A stretch of 64,000 nucleotides of DNA from Terrabacter sp. 28. GTDB taxonomy: Bacteria; Actinomycetota; Actinomycetes; Actinomycetales; Dermatophilaceae. The stretch covers positions 124,001 to 188,000 of the forward strand of contig JYOE01000013.1 of the NCBI GenBank assembly GCA_000955875.1, given 5' to 3'. The translations under genes were made by a program, and so were the position numbers. Positions 45,004 through 54,351 of this stretch are shown here, one piece after another (the stretch's first letter is position 1; the number at the start of each line of letters is the position of its first letter). Under the pieces are notes generated by a model that saw nothing but the letters and a program-made list of their open reading frames with translations, was not told the DNA's origin and did not search any database.

Positions 45004-45387
45004 CTACGCGGCGAGGACGGCGGCGAGGGCGTCCGGGTCGGTGACTGTCACCGTCGCTCCCGGGTGGCGGAGGACCCCTGTGGGCTCGATGGCGGGAACG
45101 GCATCGTGGAACGCGATGCACAGCCCTCGCCTCGAGTTCGTCGCGAACGTGACCCCGCGGTCGGTCAGCGACAGGTGCGCGGGCCCCGCCGTGCGGTGGA
45201 AGGCGTAGCCACCACTGACCTGCGTGCCGGCGATGTTGGCCCGCTGCGTGCGGAGCAGCCATGGCCCGAAACGCACGAGGAGCTCGTCCTCGTCGACGAC
45301 GACTCGCGCCGTCGCAGGCGTGACGCCGAAGGCGAGCGCCGGCAACCGGTAGCGGCCCTCGAAGGAGAACTCGAACTCGTGCTTCAT
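45004..45387 (-). CDS. Conserved hypothetical protein (127 aa)
   Basis: A soluble beta-rich protein starting MKHEFEFSFEGRYRLPALAFGVTPATARV, with GYAFHRTAGPAHLSLTDRGVTFATN and SRRGLCIAFHDAVPAIEPTGVLRHP. The alternating beta pattern resembles PH-like or photoactive regulators of membrane partners, but I do not recognise a family. It overlaps the preceding membrane protein gene by four bases (ATGA), so the two act together. Confidence 0.75.
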   Translation of the reverse strand: MKHEFEFSFEGRYRLPALAFGVTPATARVVVDEDELLVRFGPWLLRTQRANIAGTQVSGGYAFHRTAGPAHLSLTDRGVTFATNSRRGLCIAFHDAVPAIEPTGVLRHPGATVTVTDPDALAAVLAA

Positions 45388-45926
45388 GACCGTCGCCTCA
45401 CGGTCGACGGCGCGTCCAGCAACCCTGCTGCTCCACGCTGCTGCTCGCCCAGCAGGGCGTCGAGCACGAGCAGGCCGCTGGTGGCCGCGGGAGTGGCCCA
45501 CTGCAACCAGCTCATCCGCTTCGCCAGGGCGCGCGCCTTGGCCGCGGCGGTTGCATCCGTCTGCGCGCGCTCCGTCGCCTGGCCGAGCTCGGCACCCGAG
45601 CGGTAGGCCTCCGCGCTGACGAGGATCGCGGTCCCGGTCAGCGCCGTCTTGAGGATGACCGCCGCCGTCGTGGGTTTGTGCTCGAGGACTCGTCGCCGGT
45701 TGTCGGCCAGGATCGCCACGCCGCTCAGCAGGTGCAGCGCGATCGCGGCCCCTTGCACGGGCCCCCACCGTCGCCACCCCTCGTCGGCGATCTCGGCCCG
45801 TTCGCGTGCGTCGTCGCCCTGGCGTGCGGCCGGGTTCAGCGCGACCGCTCCTGCCAGGGAGCCGCCGAACCAGGCCGCGTTCGTGAGGACGTGCGTCGCA
45901 CGCACGATCGTGCTGTATGCCGTCAT
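45384..45926 (-). CDS. Four-helix membrane protein (180 aa)
   Basis: ATG 45926 follows AGGGA. Hydrophobic segments near residues 10-32, 55-75, 88-105 and 140-155 enclose THVLTNAAWFGGSLAGAVALNPAAR in the first helix. The hydrophobic layout resembles DUF4149/DUF4405-type small membrane proteins, without certainty. It is translationally coupled to the following 127-residue protein. Function unknown. Confidence 0.78.
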   Translation of the reverse strand: MTAYSTIVRATHVLTNAAWFGGSLAGAVALNPAARQGDDARERAEIADEGWRRWGPVQGAAIALHLLSGVAILADNRRRVLEHKPTTAAVILKTALTGTAILVSAEAYRSGAELGQATERAQTDATAAAKARALAKRMSWLQWATPAATSGLLVLDALLGEQQRGAAGLLDAPSTVRRRS

Positions 45927-46049
45927 GGTCGTCCCTGTGGCTCCTGGCGCCACCGCGGGTGGCGCGTTCCGGTGAGGACTGTGCCGTACCCGCTTGACTT
46001 CCCCACGACACCGCCGAGGTGCCGCATCGTCCCGTGAACGAGGAATGCG

Positions 46050-46081
46050 GGAGGGTGGCGACCGCTCGGCCGCCACCCTCC
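46050..46081 (-). terminator. Terminator of the SARP-peroxidase operon
   Basis: GGAGGGTGGCG (46050-46060) pairs perfectly over 11 bases with CGCCACCCTCC (46071-46081), 27 bases beyond the peroxidase stop. The GC-rich stem without U-tract is usual in such genomes. Confidence 0.7.
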
Positions 46082-46107
46082 GCTCCCTTTCCAGTGAGCC
46101 GCAAGGG

Positions 46108-49100
46108 CTACCTGCCGGCCACGAGGTTCGAGCGGGCCGACTGGGCGCCGCCTCCTACTGCGTTGATCGCCTGCACCGTGAACCGGTAGTTCCCGACCAC
46201 GGGCAGGGTCATGACCAGCTGGGTCGCCCCGGCCGGCTGGGTGGCCGACACCGTCGTGCCGAGCACGGCGCCGGCCGCGTTGAGCCGGAGAGCGGTGACG
46301 ACGTAGCCGGTGATGGCCGAGCCGCCGTTGTTCGCGGGCGCACTCCATCTCGCGGTCGCGGTGATCGCGCCGCCCGGCGTGCCGGGCAGGGCGGTCCCGA
46401 TGACCGGGGCACCCGGCACGGTGGCAGGGGTCACCACGTTGGACAGGGCCGAGAACGGGCCCGTCCCGACGGCGTTCACGGCGGCGACCCGGAACTGGTA
46501 GCTCGTCCCGTTGGTCAGGGCCGTGACGACGGTGGACGTCGCTGTCCCCGGGGTAACGGTGACCGTTCGGACGAGTCCACCGGTTGCCGCGAGCCGCACC
46601 TCGACCCGGAACGACGTGATCGAGGACAGCGGAGCCGACACCGTGCCCACCGGGGTCCACGTGACGGTCGCGCTCGCGTTGCCCCGCGTTGCCGTACCGA
46701 TGGTCGGAGCGGCAGGAGCGGTGGGCGCCACCGGGGTGGCCGTGCCGGAGACGGCAGGGCCGGTTCCGAACTGGTTCACGCCCGCCACTGTGAAGGTGTA
46801 CAGCGTGCCGTTAGTGAGCCCGGTGACCAGGGCCGAGCTCGCGGTGCCCGGAACGGTGACCGTCCGCACCGGTGCCACGGAGACGTCGGTCCCGAGGAAC
46901 GCCTTCACCGTGAAGCTGCTGGCGGAGGCCGGCCCCGTGAAGTTGACGGTCACGGAACCGTTGCCCGGAACCAGGCTGGTGATCGTCGGTGCTGCCGGCA
47001 CGGCCACCGTGATGGTCGTGTCGGTGAACCGCAGCCGCTCGACGTTCCACAGGGTGTCGATGCCGTCCGCGCCACCGTTGCTGTCGACGGTGATGCTGCC
47101 GTTGGCGTTGGCGGTGATGGTGTACGCGGTCGAAGCCGCGGAGAAGACGGCCGTGTCCACGGCGGTCGGGTCTGCCGAAGCCGTCTTGAGCTCTCGCACG
47201 GCCACGAGGTTGCCCGGGTGGGCGATCCCCGCGAACACTGCCTGCTGGAGCGTCATGCCTGTCGAGCCCGGACCCCACGGGTCGACCGCGGTGGCTGGAG
47301 TCGCCTTGTTCTCCATCAGGTCGGTCGTGCCCGTCTCGGTCGAGGCATCGGCCGGGTTGCTGCGATAGCTGATCCGCACCGAGAGGTAGCGGTCACCGTC
47401 GATGATCTCGTCGCCGGCGCGGCCCTCGATGGTGTCGCTGCCGCCGCCCCCGAGGAGGATGTCACCCTCGCCCCAGACCGGGCCGGTGAGCGGGCAGCTG
47501 CCAGAGGCGGACAGTGCGGCGACCGCGGTTGCGGTGCCCTGCCACTGGGCGACGGGCGGCAGGATGTCGGACAGCCCACCGATTCGGGCCATGCCTGCCT
47601 GGTCGATGGCGTCGCAGCCGGAGAAGCCTCCGGTCGTGGCGTCGATCAACCTCGGGACAGCCAGCACGCCGTCGGTGCCCTTGATCGAGTCGTCGAACGA
47701 CGTCCCGGAGTCGGCCTCGGTCTCCTGCCAGCGGTCACGGTTGACCACGAGCTGGATCGGCAGGCCGCCCAGGTTGTTGTTGAGCATCATGTCGTCCGTC
47801 TGGGCGACGGTGTTGTACTGGCCGATCGCCCAGTCGAACCCACCAGCGCCGGCGTTGCGGTCGACGGCAGCGTTCTGGGCCATCACGTCGTCGCCTCCCT
47901 CGGCGTCGTAGTCGTTCTCGCCGACCTGACCGACGAAGATGTCGTTGCCGGGAGCCGTCTCGGCGGGGTCGTCGAAGAACGGGGCACCGTGGTCGCCCTG
48001 GAGCAGGTCCTGCCCGGAGCCGCCCTCGATCCAGTCGTCGCCCCCGTCTCCGAAGACGGCGTCGGCGCCCTGACCGGCGATGACGAAGTCGTTGCCGGGA
48101 CCGGCGAACGACTCGTTGTCGTTGGCTCCGCCGTTGATGAAGTCCTGGCCCTCGTTGCCCATGGGGATGTCGTCCCCGGGGCCGGCGTCGATGGCGTCGT
48201 TGCCCGGGCCACCCTTGGGCACGTCGGCACCGTCGAGGTCGGTCAGGATGTCGTCGCCGTTGCCGCCCAGCGCGATGTCGTCGCCGCCCTGGCCGTCGAT
48301 GACGTCGGCACCGTCGCCACCCCAGAAGGTGTCGTTGTCGTTGCCGCCCTTGACCTTGTCGACCGCGGCGGTCCCGTTGTAGACGGACTGGCCGTTGATG
48401 CCGGGCGGGTCGATGTTGTTGCGCTGCCGGTACGACACCGTGCCGTCCGGCGAGCGCACGAGCAGCTGGTTCTCGTCACAGTCCGGCGTGTTCGGGTCGT
48501 CGTTGACGGCACCGGCACTGGTGATCGGTCCCAGCGGTGCCGGCGTGATCGTCGCGAGACCGCTGTATGCCGTGATGGCGGACAGCTGGAACTTGCAGTC
48601 GGCGGTGGCGAACGCGTCGGCCTTCAAGGTGTTCGTGCCGTCGGTGTTGCGCTGGATCATCTCCGAGAAGGAGTTGCCCTCGAGCTGCGTGCGCAGGTTC
48701 ATGCCGGGCGTGCGCGCCAGGTAGTAGAGCCGGTCGCCGTCCTGGAGCTTCTCCAGCTGCGTCTGGAAGACGTAGTTGAAGCTGGTGCCGAGCAGGCCGC
48801 CGAAGAGGTTGGTGACCTCGGCGAGGCCGCCCACCCACAGGTCGACGTCGTCCAGACCGGTGGTCGTCCGGCCGTTGGCGTCGCTGGCCCACGTGCCGCT
48901 GCTGAACATGAAGTCAGCGGCGTCTGCCGGCTGGACGTCGGCGGGGATGTCGTCGCCGGTGCCCAGGATGCCGTCGGGGCCGGCGAGCACCGGGCGCGGG
49001 TCGACGATGGCGCGGGCCGCGTCACGCTTGCCCTGGAGCGTCGTGGCACCGGTGATGCTGGGGTGCAGGCCGTAGGCGGCGACGAAGTTGACCAGCGACT

Positions 49101-51522
49101 CGGGGTGCTTCAGGTGCTGGCCGTAGTCCTGCCAGCTCGTGTACGGCGCGAGCTGGCCGTCGTTGGTGTCCGCGAACACCGCTCGGCGGAACTCGTTGAG
49201 CCGCGGCACCCCCGCATCACGCGCGCGCGTCATGTTGAGGGTCGGCAGGTCGAGCGGCAGGCCCAGCAGGTTGTTGCGCAGGGTCTCAGTGACGAACTCG
49301 TCGATCTCGTTGCCGACCTGGTCGGACGAACCCATGGCGATCGCGCCCGCCGCCTGGGCGGGGGTGTAGACCGCGTGTGCCGAATCGACCGAGTTGTCGA
49401 AGTATGCCGGGGGGTTCAGGAACGCGGTCAGCAGCGGGATGCTGTTGTCCAGGGTCGAGCCGTCGGGGTTCGTGTCGATGCGGGCGACGTCGTCGTCGAG
49501 CATCGAGTGTCCGAAGCGGTAGACGGCGTGGGCGAACTCCGCCTCGGTGGCGGGGTTCATGTCCGGGGAGTAGACGTGGAAGGGCCGGATCGCCGGCACC
49601 ATCTTGCGCGCGAACTCCTCGAAGACCAGGTGCTGGTACTCCATCTCGGTGACGAAGCGGGCGGCCTGGAAGAGACGGCCGCCGAATCCATAGCTGACAT
49701 CCACGCCGTTGACCGTGTGGGGCGCCTGGAAGTCCGCCAGCAGAGCGACGTTGGCCGGGTCGTTGAGCGTGCTGGTGACGTCGTCGACCAGACGGTTGTG
49801 CTCGGAGTGGAAGATCTGGTGGATCGTCGTCAACGCGATGTTCTCGTTGCAGCGACCGTCGCCACACACGAAGTGGTCGTTGAGCATCTCGTCGTCGTAG
49901 GTGCCGGCGGGCTGGGCCGCGAAGTCGGCCGACGCCACGCTGTCGGCGTCCGGCGTCGGGGCCACGGGCGGCGTCAGCGGGTCGTGGTCCGCGTCCTGCG
50001 GCGACGGGTCGGCGTTGTGCGCGATGTCCGTGAGGAACGGCGTGTTGAAGTGCACCGCGTTGCCGGGCACTGCGACGGGGGCGGCGAGGTTCCCCTCGAT
50101 GAGCCCTGTGGTCGTCACGTACTGGGGCAGCCCGCGCGCCGAGCCGGGGAGGAAGTTGCCGTAGGGGTCGGTGGCGAGCATGGGGACGTTCGTCACGTCA
50201 CGGTCGACGAGGAGCAGTCCGAGCTTCTGCGCGGCCTGCTTCTTCACCGAGGCCCACGTGGAGATGCTGCCCGTGGTGGCGTTTCCGTCGTTGTAGCAGG
50301 TCGTACCGGCGGCACAGGGCAACGGGTCGTCGGTGGGGATGCCGTCAAGGAACTTGCCCGTCGAGACGGGCTTGCCGGCGACGAGGGAGTACTCGCGCAG
50401 GAAGACCTGGTGCGACGAGTGCGAGGTGTAGGTCTGGCTCTGGTCGACCCACGGGGAGTCGGTGTTGTCGGCCGGGATGTTGTCGGCGCTCTCGTCGACC
50501 GGGGTGGCCGGGTTGTCGTCGAGGATCCCGTCGGGTCCGGGCCTCACCTGGGCACGGGAGAGCACCATGAAGGCCTGCGAGGCCGGGACCTCGTCGCCGG
50601 TGCCGGCCTTGCCGTCGGGGCCGAGGGTGCGCAAGGGGTCGTCGGTCTTGAGCGGCACGAACACGGTGCCCTGGTCCTTGACCGTCTGGTCGACGCCGTG
50701 GTCGAAGAACTGACCGAAGAAGGTGAACATGGAGTTGAACGGCGGCGACAGGCCCACGTCGGTGGTCACGTTCGGGATGAACAGCGTCTGGTGCGACGGC
50801 ACGCACCCTGCCGGTATGCCGTCGACCGGCGGGAGTGCCGTCGGGTCCGGGTCCGTCGTGCAAGGGAACGTGCCGGGGTTGCCCTGCGTGCGCACCGGGA
50901 ACCCAGCGGCTGCGACGGCGGCCGGGTTGGTGGACGTCTGGTCGACGATCAGGTTGCTCGCCGTCCTCGGCTGCGAATCCACGACGACGTTGCCGGGCGA
51001 GAACTGCTTGTAGCTCGTCGGTCCTGGCGCCCCCACGGGGAAGGATGACGTGATCGGCTCGGCGTCGCGGAAGATCGGCGATGCAAGGTGCGGGAACGGT
51101 TGGTCGGCGGCGGCGAACGTCTCGCGGCCGGAGAAGAGGTTGTTGCACGACCCGTCGGTGGTGCGCAGGCCGTAGGACGTGAGCCGGTCGGGGATCTGGT
51201 CGGAGGCCGGGCCCACGAGGGTGCCGCACGGGTTGGAGGCGGTCCACGTCGCCGAGTGACGCTCGGCGATCTTGATCTGCTTGAGGATGAAGCTCAGGTC
51301 ACCAGCAGTCACCACGAACCCGTTGCCCACGGGTGCCACCGCTGCTTGCGTGGCGACCGAGGGCACGACCATGGCCACCGGGATGACGAACGCGACACCT
51401 GCTGCCACGCGGCTAAAGCGCATGGTGAGCGAGGGGCGCAGATGACGATGCCCGGAGACCCGAGCAGCATGGACCGCTCGGCCGGGAGCCCGGCCGAGGG
51501 TCTGCCAGATGGAACACTTCAT
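46108..51522 (-). CDS. Secreted animal-type heme peroxidase with RTX and Fn3 repeats, MopA-like (1804 aa)
   Basis: The start ATG 51522 overlaps the stop of the SARP-type gene (ATGA). A hydrophobic signal segment lies at about residues 38-62; an internal ATG at residue 34 (51423) would give a normal Sec signal. The peroxidase domain has TFFGQFFDHGVD with distal His275 beside Asp274, the HSEHNRLVDD segment, and YRFGHSMLDDD with proximal His672. Residues ~1060-1180 are RTX calcium nonapeptides (GGDGADVIDGQGGDD type). Three fibronectin-III domains fill ~1509-1804. This layout matches the RTX-peroxidases MopA/MoxA that oxidise Mn(II) in Erythrobacter and Aurantimonas. Peroxidase identity is firm, substrate is inference. 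Confidence 0.92.
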   Translation of the reverse strand: MKCSIWQTLGRAPGRAVHAARVSGHRHLRPSLTMRFSRVAAGVAFVIPVAMVVPSVATQAAVAPVGNGFVVTAGDLSFILKQIKIAERHSATWTASNPCGTLVGPASDQIPDRLTSYGLRTTDGSCNNLFSGRETFAAADQPFPHLASPIFRDAEPITSSFPVGAPGPTSYKQFSPGNVVVDSQPRTASNLIVDQTSTNPAAVAAAGFPVRTQGNPGTFPCTTDPDPTALPPVDGIPAGCVPSHQTLFIPNVTTDVGLSPPFNSMFTFFGQFFDHGVDQTVKDQGTVFVPLKTDDPLRTLGPDGKAGTGDEVPASQAFMVLSRAQVRPGPDGILDDNPATPVDESADNIPADNTDSPWVDQSQTYTSHSSHQVFLREYSLVAGKPVSTGKFLDGIPTDDPLPCAAGTTCYNDGNATTGSISTWASVKKQAAQKLGLLLVDRDVTNVPMLATDPYGNFLPGSARGLPQYVTTTGLIEGNLAAPVAVPGNAVHFNTPFLTDIAHNADPSPQDADHDPLTPPVAPTPDADSVASADFAAQPAGTYDDEMLNDHFVCGDGRCNENIALTTIHQIFHSEHNRLVDDVTSTLNDPANVALLADFQAPHTVNGVDVSYGFGGRLFQAARFVTEMEYQHLVFEEFARKMVPAIRPFHVYSPDMNPATEAEFAHAVYRFGHSMLDDDVARIDTNPDGSTLDNSIPLLTAFLNPPAYFDNSVDSAHAVYTPAQAAGAIAMGSSDQVGNEIDEFVTETLRNNLLGLPLDLPTLNMTRARDAGVPRLNEFRRAVFADTNDGQLAPYTSWQDYGQHLKHPESLVNFVAAYGLHPSITGATTLQGKRDAARAIVDPRPVLAGPDGILGTGDDIPADVQPADAADFMFSSGTWASDANGRTTTGLDDVDLWVGGLAEVTNLFGGLLGTSFNYVFQTQLEKLQDGDRLYYLARTPGMNLRTQLEGNSFSEMIQRNTDGTNTLKADAFATADCKFQLSAITAYSGLATITPAPLGPITSAGAVNDDPNTPDCDENQLLVRSPDGTVSYRQRNNIDPPGINGQSVYNGTAAVDKVKGGNDNDTFWGGDGADVIDGQGGDDIALGGNGDDILTDLDGADVPKGGPGNDAIDAGPGDDIPMGNEGQDFINGGANDNESFAGPGNDFVIAGQGADAVFGDGGDDWIEGGSGQDLLQGDHGAPFFDDPAETAPGNDIFVGQVGENDYDAEGGDDVMAQNAAVDRNAGAGGFDWAIGQYNTVAQTDDMMLNNNLGGLPIQLVVNRDRWQETEADSGTSFDDSIKGTDGVLAVPRLIDATTGGFSGCDAIDQAGMARIGGLSDILPPVAQWQGTATAVAALSASGSCPLTGPVWGEGDILLGGGGSDTIEGRAGDEIIDGDRYLSVRISYRSNPADASTETGTTDLMENKATPATAVDPWGPGSTGMTLQQAVFAGIAHPGNLVAVRELKTASADPTAVDTAVFSAASTAYTITANANGSITVDSNGGADGIDTLWNVERLRFTDTTITVAVPAAPTITSLVPGNGSVTVNFTGPASASSFTVKAFLGTDVSVAPVRTVTVPGTASSALVTGLTNGTLYTFTVAGVNQFGTGPAVSGTATPVAPTAPAAPTIGTATRGNASATVTWTPVGTVSAPLSSITSFRVEVRLAATGGLVRTVTVTPGTATSTVVTALTNGTSYQFRVAAVNAVGTGPFSALSNVVTPATVPGAPVIGTALPGTPGGAITATARWSAPANNGGSAITGYVVTALRLNAAGAVLGTTVSATQPAGATQLVMTLPVVGNYRFTVQAINAVGGGAQSARSNLVAGR

Positions 51523-52622
51523 TGCACACCTGCCTCGTGAGTGGTTCGGATCCGCCACACGGTCGTGGGCGGACGCTGTGGCTGCCGGTGATGCGAACGG
51601 ACCGCGTCTCCGGCTGTCGGCGCGGCGAGACCGGTCGCGGGCGCCATGGGTGCGCGGCGCAGCAGGGCGACGAGCGCTCGTCGCGCCTGGTCGACGGACA
51701 GTCGCGGTCTGCCGTCCCGGGAGGCGATCGGATCGCCGACTTGCTCACCGACGGCGTAGCCGTGCAGACGGATGACCGCCGCGATGAGCTGCTCGAGGTC
51801 CTGGTCCGCGTCGAACGAGTCCCCTAGCAGCCGGGCGTAGATCCCCTGCAGGCGAGGACCTGGGGCGCAGCCCAGCTCCTCGCTGAACTGCCGGCGGCAG
51901 ATGTCGTACGCCCGAAGACCCTCCGCGTACTGGCCGGCGACTTCCTTGCATCGCAGGTACGCGTACCAGGCGCCCTCGTCCAAGGGGTCGGCCTCGATCG
52001 CCCGGCGCGCCCACTGCGCACCCTCTCTGGGCGCGATGGCGAGGACCTTCTCGGCGGCCGCGACGAGCCACTCGCCCGTCTGACGCTCGTGCTCTCGACG
52101 GGCGTCCTCGAGCCACCGAGCCTCGAACTCCTCTGGCAGCAGGGGCAGCTGGGCCTTCGCGAGCGTTCGTCGCAGAACGGGCAGCGCTGTCTCGGGGGTG
52201 ATGGAGGCGTCCAGGGCCCAGGACATGTCCTCGGCGAGAGCGACGACGTCGACGTCCACGCGGCCCAGGTCGAGCGAGTAGCTTCCGAAGCCTGTCGCGA
52301 TCGGCCCCTCACGCGCCGGACCTGCCGTGGGCAGATGCTTGCGGAGGAGCGAGACGTACGTCTCGATGTTCGCTGTCGACTGCCCCTGCGCCCCCGCGTC
52401 CCACAGCATCGAAACCAGGCGGTCCTTGGACACCGGCGCTCCGCGCGCCAGCGCCAGGGCGATGAGGAGACGCCGAGGCTTCGAACCGCCCACCTGGCGC
52501 GGACCCAGCACGCTGCCGGCCACCTGGACCCGGAAGCCTCCGAGCAGCGAGATCTGCACGGCGAGGGGCGCCTCGTCGCCCACTGCGGCCACGTGCGCCG
52601 GCTCGCGGCTCTCCGGTCTCAT
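51519..52622 (-). CDS. SARP/BTAD-type transcriptional regulator (367 aa)
   Basis: An OmpR-like winged helix at the N-terminus (ISLLGGFRVQVAGSVLGPRQVGGSKPRRLLIAL, then LVSMLWDAG and NIETYVSLLRKHL) is followed by the bacterial transcriptional activation domain (DVDVVALAEDM, then WARRAIEADPLDEGAWYAYLRCKEVAGQ, RAYDICRRQFSEELGCAPGPRLQGIYARLL). This is the AfsR/SARP short form without the NB-ARC ATPase. Start ATG 52622. Its last codons overlap the peroxidase start by four bases, so the regulator and its likely target are translated from one message, suggesting autocatalytic activation. Confidence 0.93.
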   Translation of the reverse strand: MRPESREPAHVAAVGDEAPLAVQISLLGGFRVQVAGSVLGPRQVGGSKPRRLLIALALARGAPVSKDRLVSMLWDAGAQGQSTANIETYVSLLRKHLPTAGPAREGPIATGFGSYSLDLGRVDVDVVALAEDMSWALDASITPETALPVLRRTLAKAQLPLLPEEFEARWLEDARREHERQTGEWLVAAAEKVLAIAPREGAQWARRAIEADPLDEGAWYAYLRCKEVAGQYAEGLRAYDICRRQFSEELGCAPGPRLQGIYARLLGDSFDADQDLEQLIAAVIRLHGYAVGEQVGDPIASRDGRPRLSVDQARRALVALLRRAPMAPATGLAAPTAGDAVRSHHRQPQRPPTTVWRIRTTHEAGVQ

Positions 52623-53002
52623 GCGTGCCGTTCCAGAGACGCAGCACGGCCAGGTCGGCAGCACTGCCGCCGACCTGGCCGGCCGCCGCGAGGCGCCCAC
52701 GTGGGGGACGCACCGTGATCCCGTGCGTCGTGACTCGAGAGTCCGGGCTGCCCCCGGGGGGTTGGGCAGCCTGCGCCTGTGGGCTCCGATGCCGTGGGAC
52801 TTGCGGCTCTCGGTCCGGCGGGCAGGGCCGGGCACACCGAGGCTCCCCACCACCAGCCGTACGCGTTCCCCATGGGTTCATGGTGATGAGCAGCGTTGAG
52901 TCGCAACAGCACCCGGCTGGGGTGCGGCTCATCTACGACGGCGGGGTGTGACGCACCCCAATCTGAGGGGTCAGGCGCACGCTCGGCGCGAGACGGCGTA
53001 CG
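52623..53002. other. 380-bp intergenic control region upstream of the SARP-peroxidase operon
   Basis: No convincing gene. It contains a 6-bp hairpin (GGGGTG-TGACG-CACCCC, 52943-52959) and several GGGGTG-type words, the direct repeats one would expect for SARP binding, but spacing is irregular and I cannot define the operator. The hairpin may also end the histidine kinase transcript. Confidence 0.4.
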
Positions 53003-54349
53003 TCATCGGTCCGAGGACCACGCGAACGTCTGCGGGAAGTGCGCCGCCAGGCGTGCGCCGCCAGTGCTGGCGGGTCCGAGCTTCACGTATCCCCCGACAT
53101 CGGCCGCGCAGTCCTCCAGGAGCCGAAGGCCCAGGTGTCCACGTCCCGGCGGCGGGAACGGGCCGCCCTTGCCGTCATCCTCGACGACCACGACGACGCC
53201 CTCCCCGACCGGACCTGCGACGACCCTGACGGACGTCGCCCGAGCGTGCTTCGCGACGTTGCGCAGCCCTTCCCGGATCACCTGGTACGCCAGCTGGACG
53301 GCTTCCTCGGACACCGAGTCGAGAGCCGGGTCGACGTCCACGAGCACCTCGACGCCCTGGGAGCGAAGCGGCTCGGCCAGTTGCTCCGTCGCCACCGCGA
53401 GACCCTCACGGGTCAGGCTGACCGGGTAGATGTCGGCCAGGACGCCGCGCAGGGATGCGATGTCGCCCTGCAGCCGCTCGGAGAGAGTGCGAAGGATCCC
53501 GTCTGCCTCGTTGGGCCCGCCCGAGGACAGGCCGGAAGCCACCGCAGGCAGCGCGTAGCCGAGGCTGGTCAGGTCCTGAATGAGCCCGTCATGCAGCTCA
53601 CGCGAGATCTTGCGTCGTTCCATGTCCGAGGCGGCCAGGGCGTGACGAAGAAGTGACGCTCGTTCCGCCTGGGCCTGGTCCACCCGCCTGGCGAGCGACA
53701 GCGCCAGCGGGATCACGGCCAGCAGCGCGAGGGCGAGGGCGGACAGGCCGAGAGGGAGGATGTGCTCTGAGATGACGATCCCGTCCTGGCGGATGCGGTC
53801 ACTGTTCCAGTAGGACTCCGCGACGATCGCCCCACCCTCGGCGTCCCGTGCGGCGGCATAGACCTCGACGAGGTTGCCGAAGCCGCGTTCGGTGGCGTTC
53901 TCCTCCTTGGTGAGGTCCGAGACGCTCGCGACGACCCCGTCCGTGCCGAAGAGTGCGGCCTCCTCCGGCTCGAGTTCGAACGTCTCCTGACCCAGCGCAC
54001 CCGCGTCGGACCAGAGCACATGACCGTTCTGGTCCCAGATCTTGATGCGGACCATCGCGCCGTCCCTCAACGGACTCTTCAGGACGGCGTCGAGGTGAGC
54101 CAACGCCCTTGTATCTCCCCGGCGCACAGCGGAGTTGACGAGGGGAGCCACGACGTAGCGGGCGAAGGAGCTGCCGTGCAGACTGGCATCCCGGATGGCG
54201 ATGTCGCCCGCGGCGGCATTGACAGCCAGGCTCACGCCCGCGGCACTCAGGACGAGCAGCAGCAGCGTCGACCAGACGACGCGCCTGACGACCCGGCGGC
54301 GCACCGCCCCTGTGCTGCCGGCAGCCGGATCAGGCACTCGGGTGCGCAC
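53003..54349 (-). CDS. Sensor histidine kinase, NarL/LiaS type (448 aa)
   Basis: Two helices (about residues 25-45 and 195-215) flank an extracellular sensor of ~150 residues with a PDC/Cache-like feel. The HisKA_3 dimerisation region is RRKISRELHDGLIQDLTSLGYAL with phosphoacceptor His253, and the C-terminal ATPase has NVAKHARA (N box), EDDGKGG and GHLGLRLL. GTG 54349 starts two bases after the response regulator stop. The pair is read together, towards the SARP-peroxidase operon, so control of that operon is plausible. Confidence 0.93.
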   Translation of the reverse strand: MRTRVPDPAAGSTGAVRRRVVRRVVWSTLLLLVLSAAGVSLAVNAAAGDIAIRDASLHGSSFARYVVAPLVNSAVRRGDTRALAHLDAVLKSPLRDGAMVRIKIWDQNGHVLWSDAGALGQETFELEPEEAALFGTDGVVASVSDLTKEENATERGFGNLVEVYAAARDAEGGAIVAESYWNSDRIRQDGIVISEHILPLGLSALALALLAVIPLALSLARRVDQAQAERASLLRHALAASDMERRKISRELHDGLIQDLTSLGYALPAVASGLSSGGPNEADGILRTLSERLQGDIASLRGVLADIYPVSLTREGLAVATEQLAEPLRSQGVEVLVDVDPALDSVSEEAVQLAYQVIREGLRNVAKHARATSVRVVAGPVGEGVVVVVEDDGKGGPFPPPGRGHLGLRLLEDCAADVGGYVKLGPASTGGARLAAHFPQTFAWSSDR

Positions 54350-54351
54350 GG

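Noticed and set aside
45994..51048. Open frame of 1684 codons on the plus strand
   Set aside because: It lies antisense to the peroxidase gene; composition is Arg/Gly/Val-rich with no domain, a typical shadow in high-G+C DNA.
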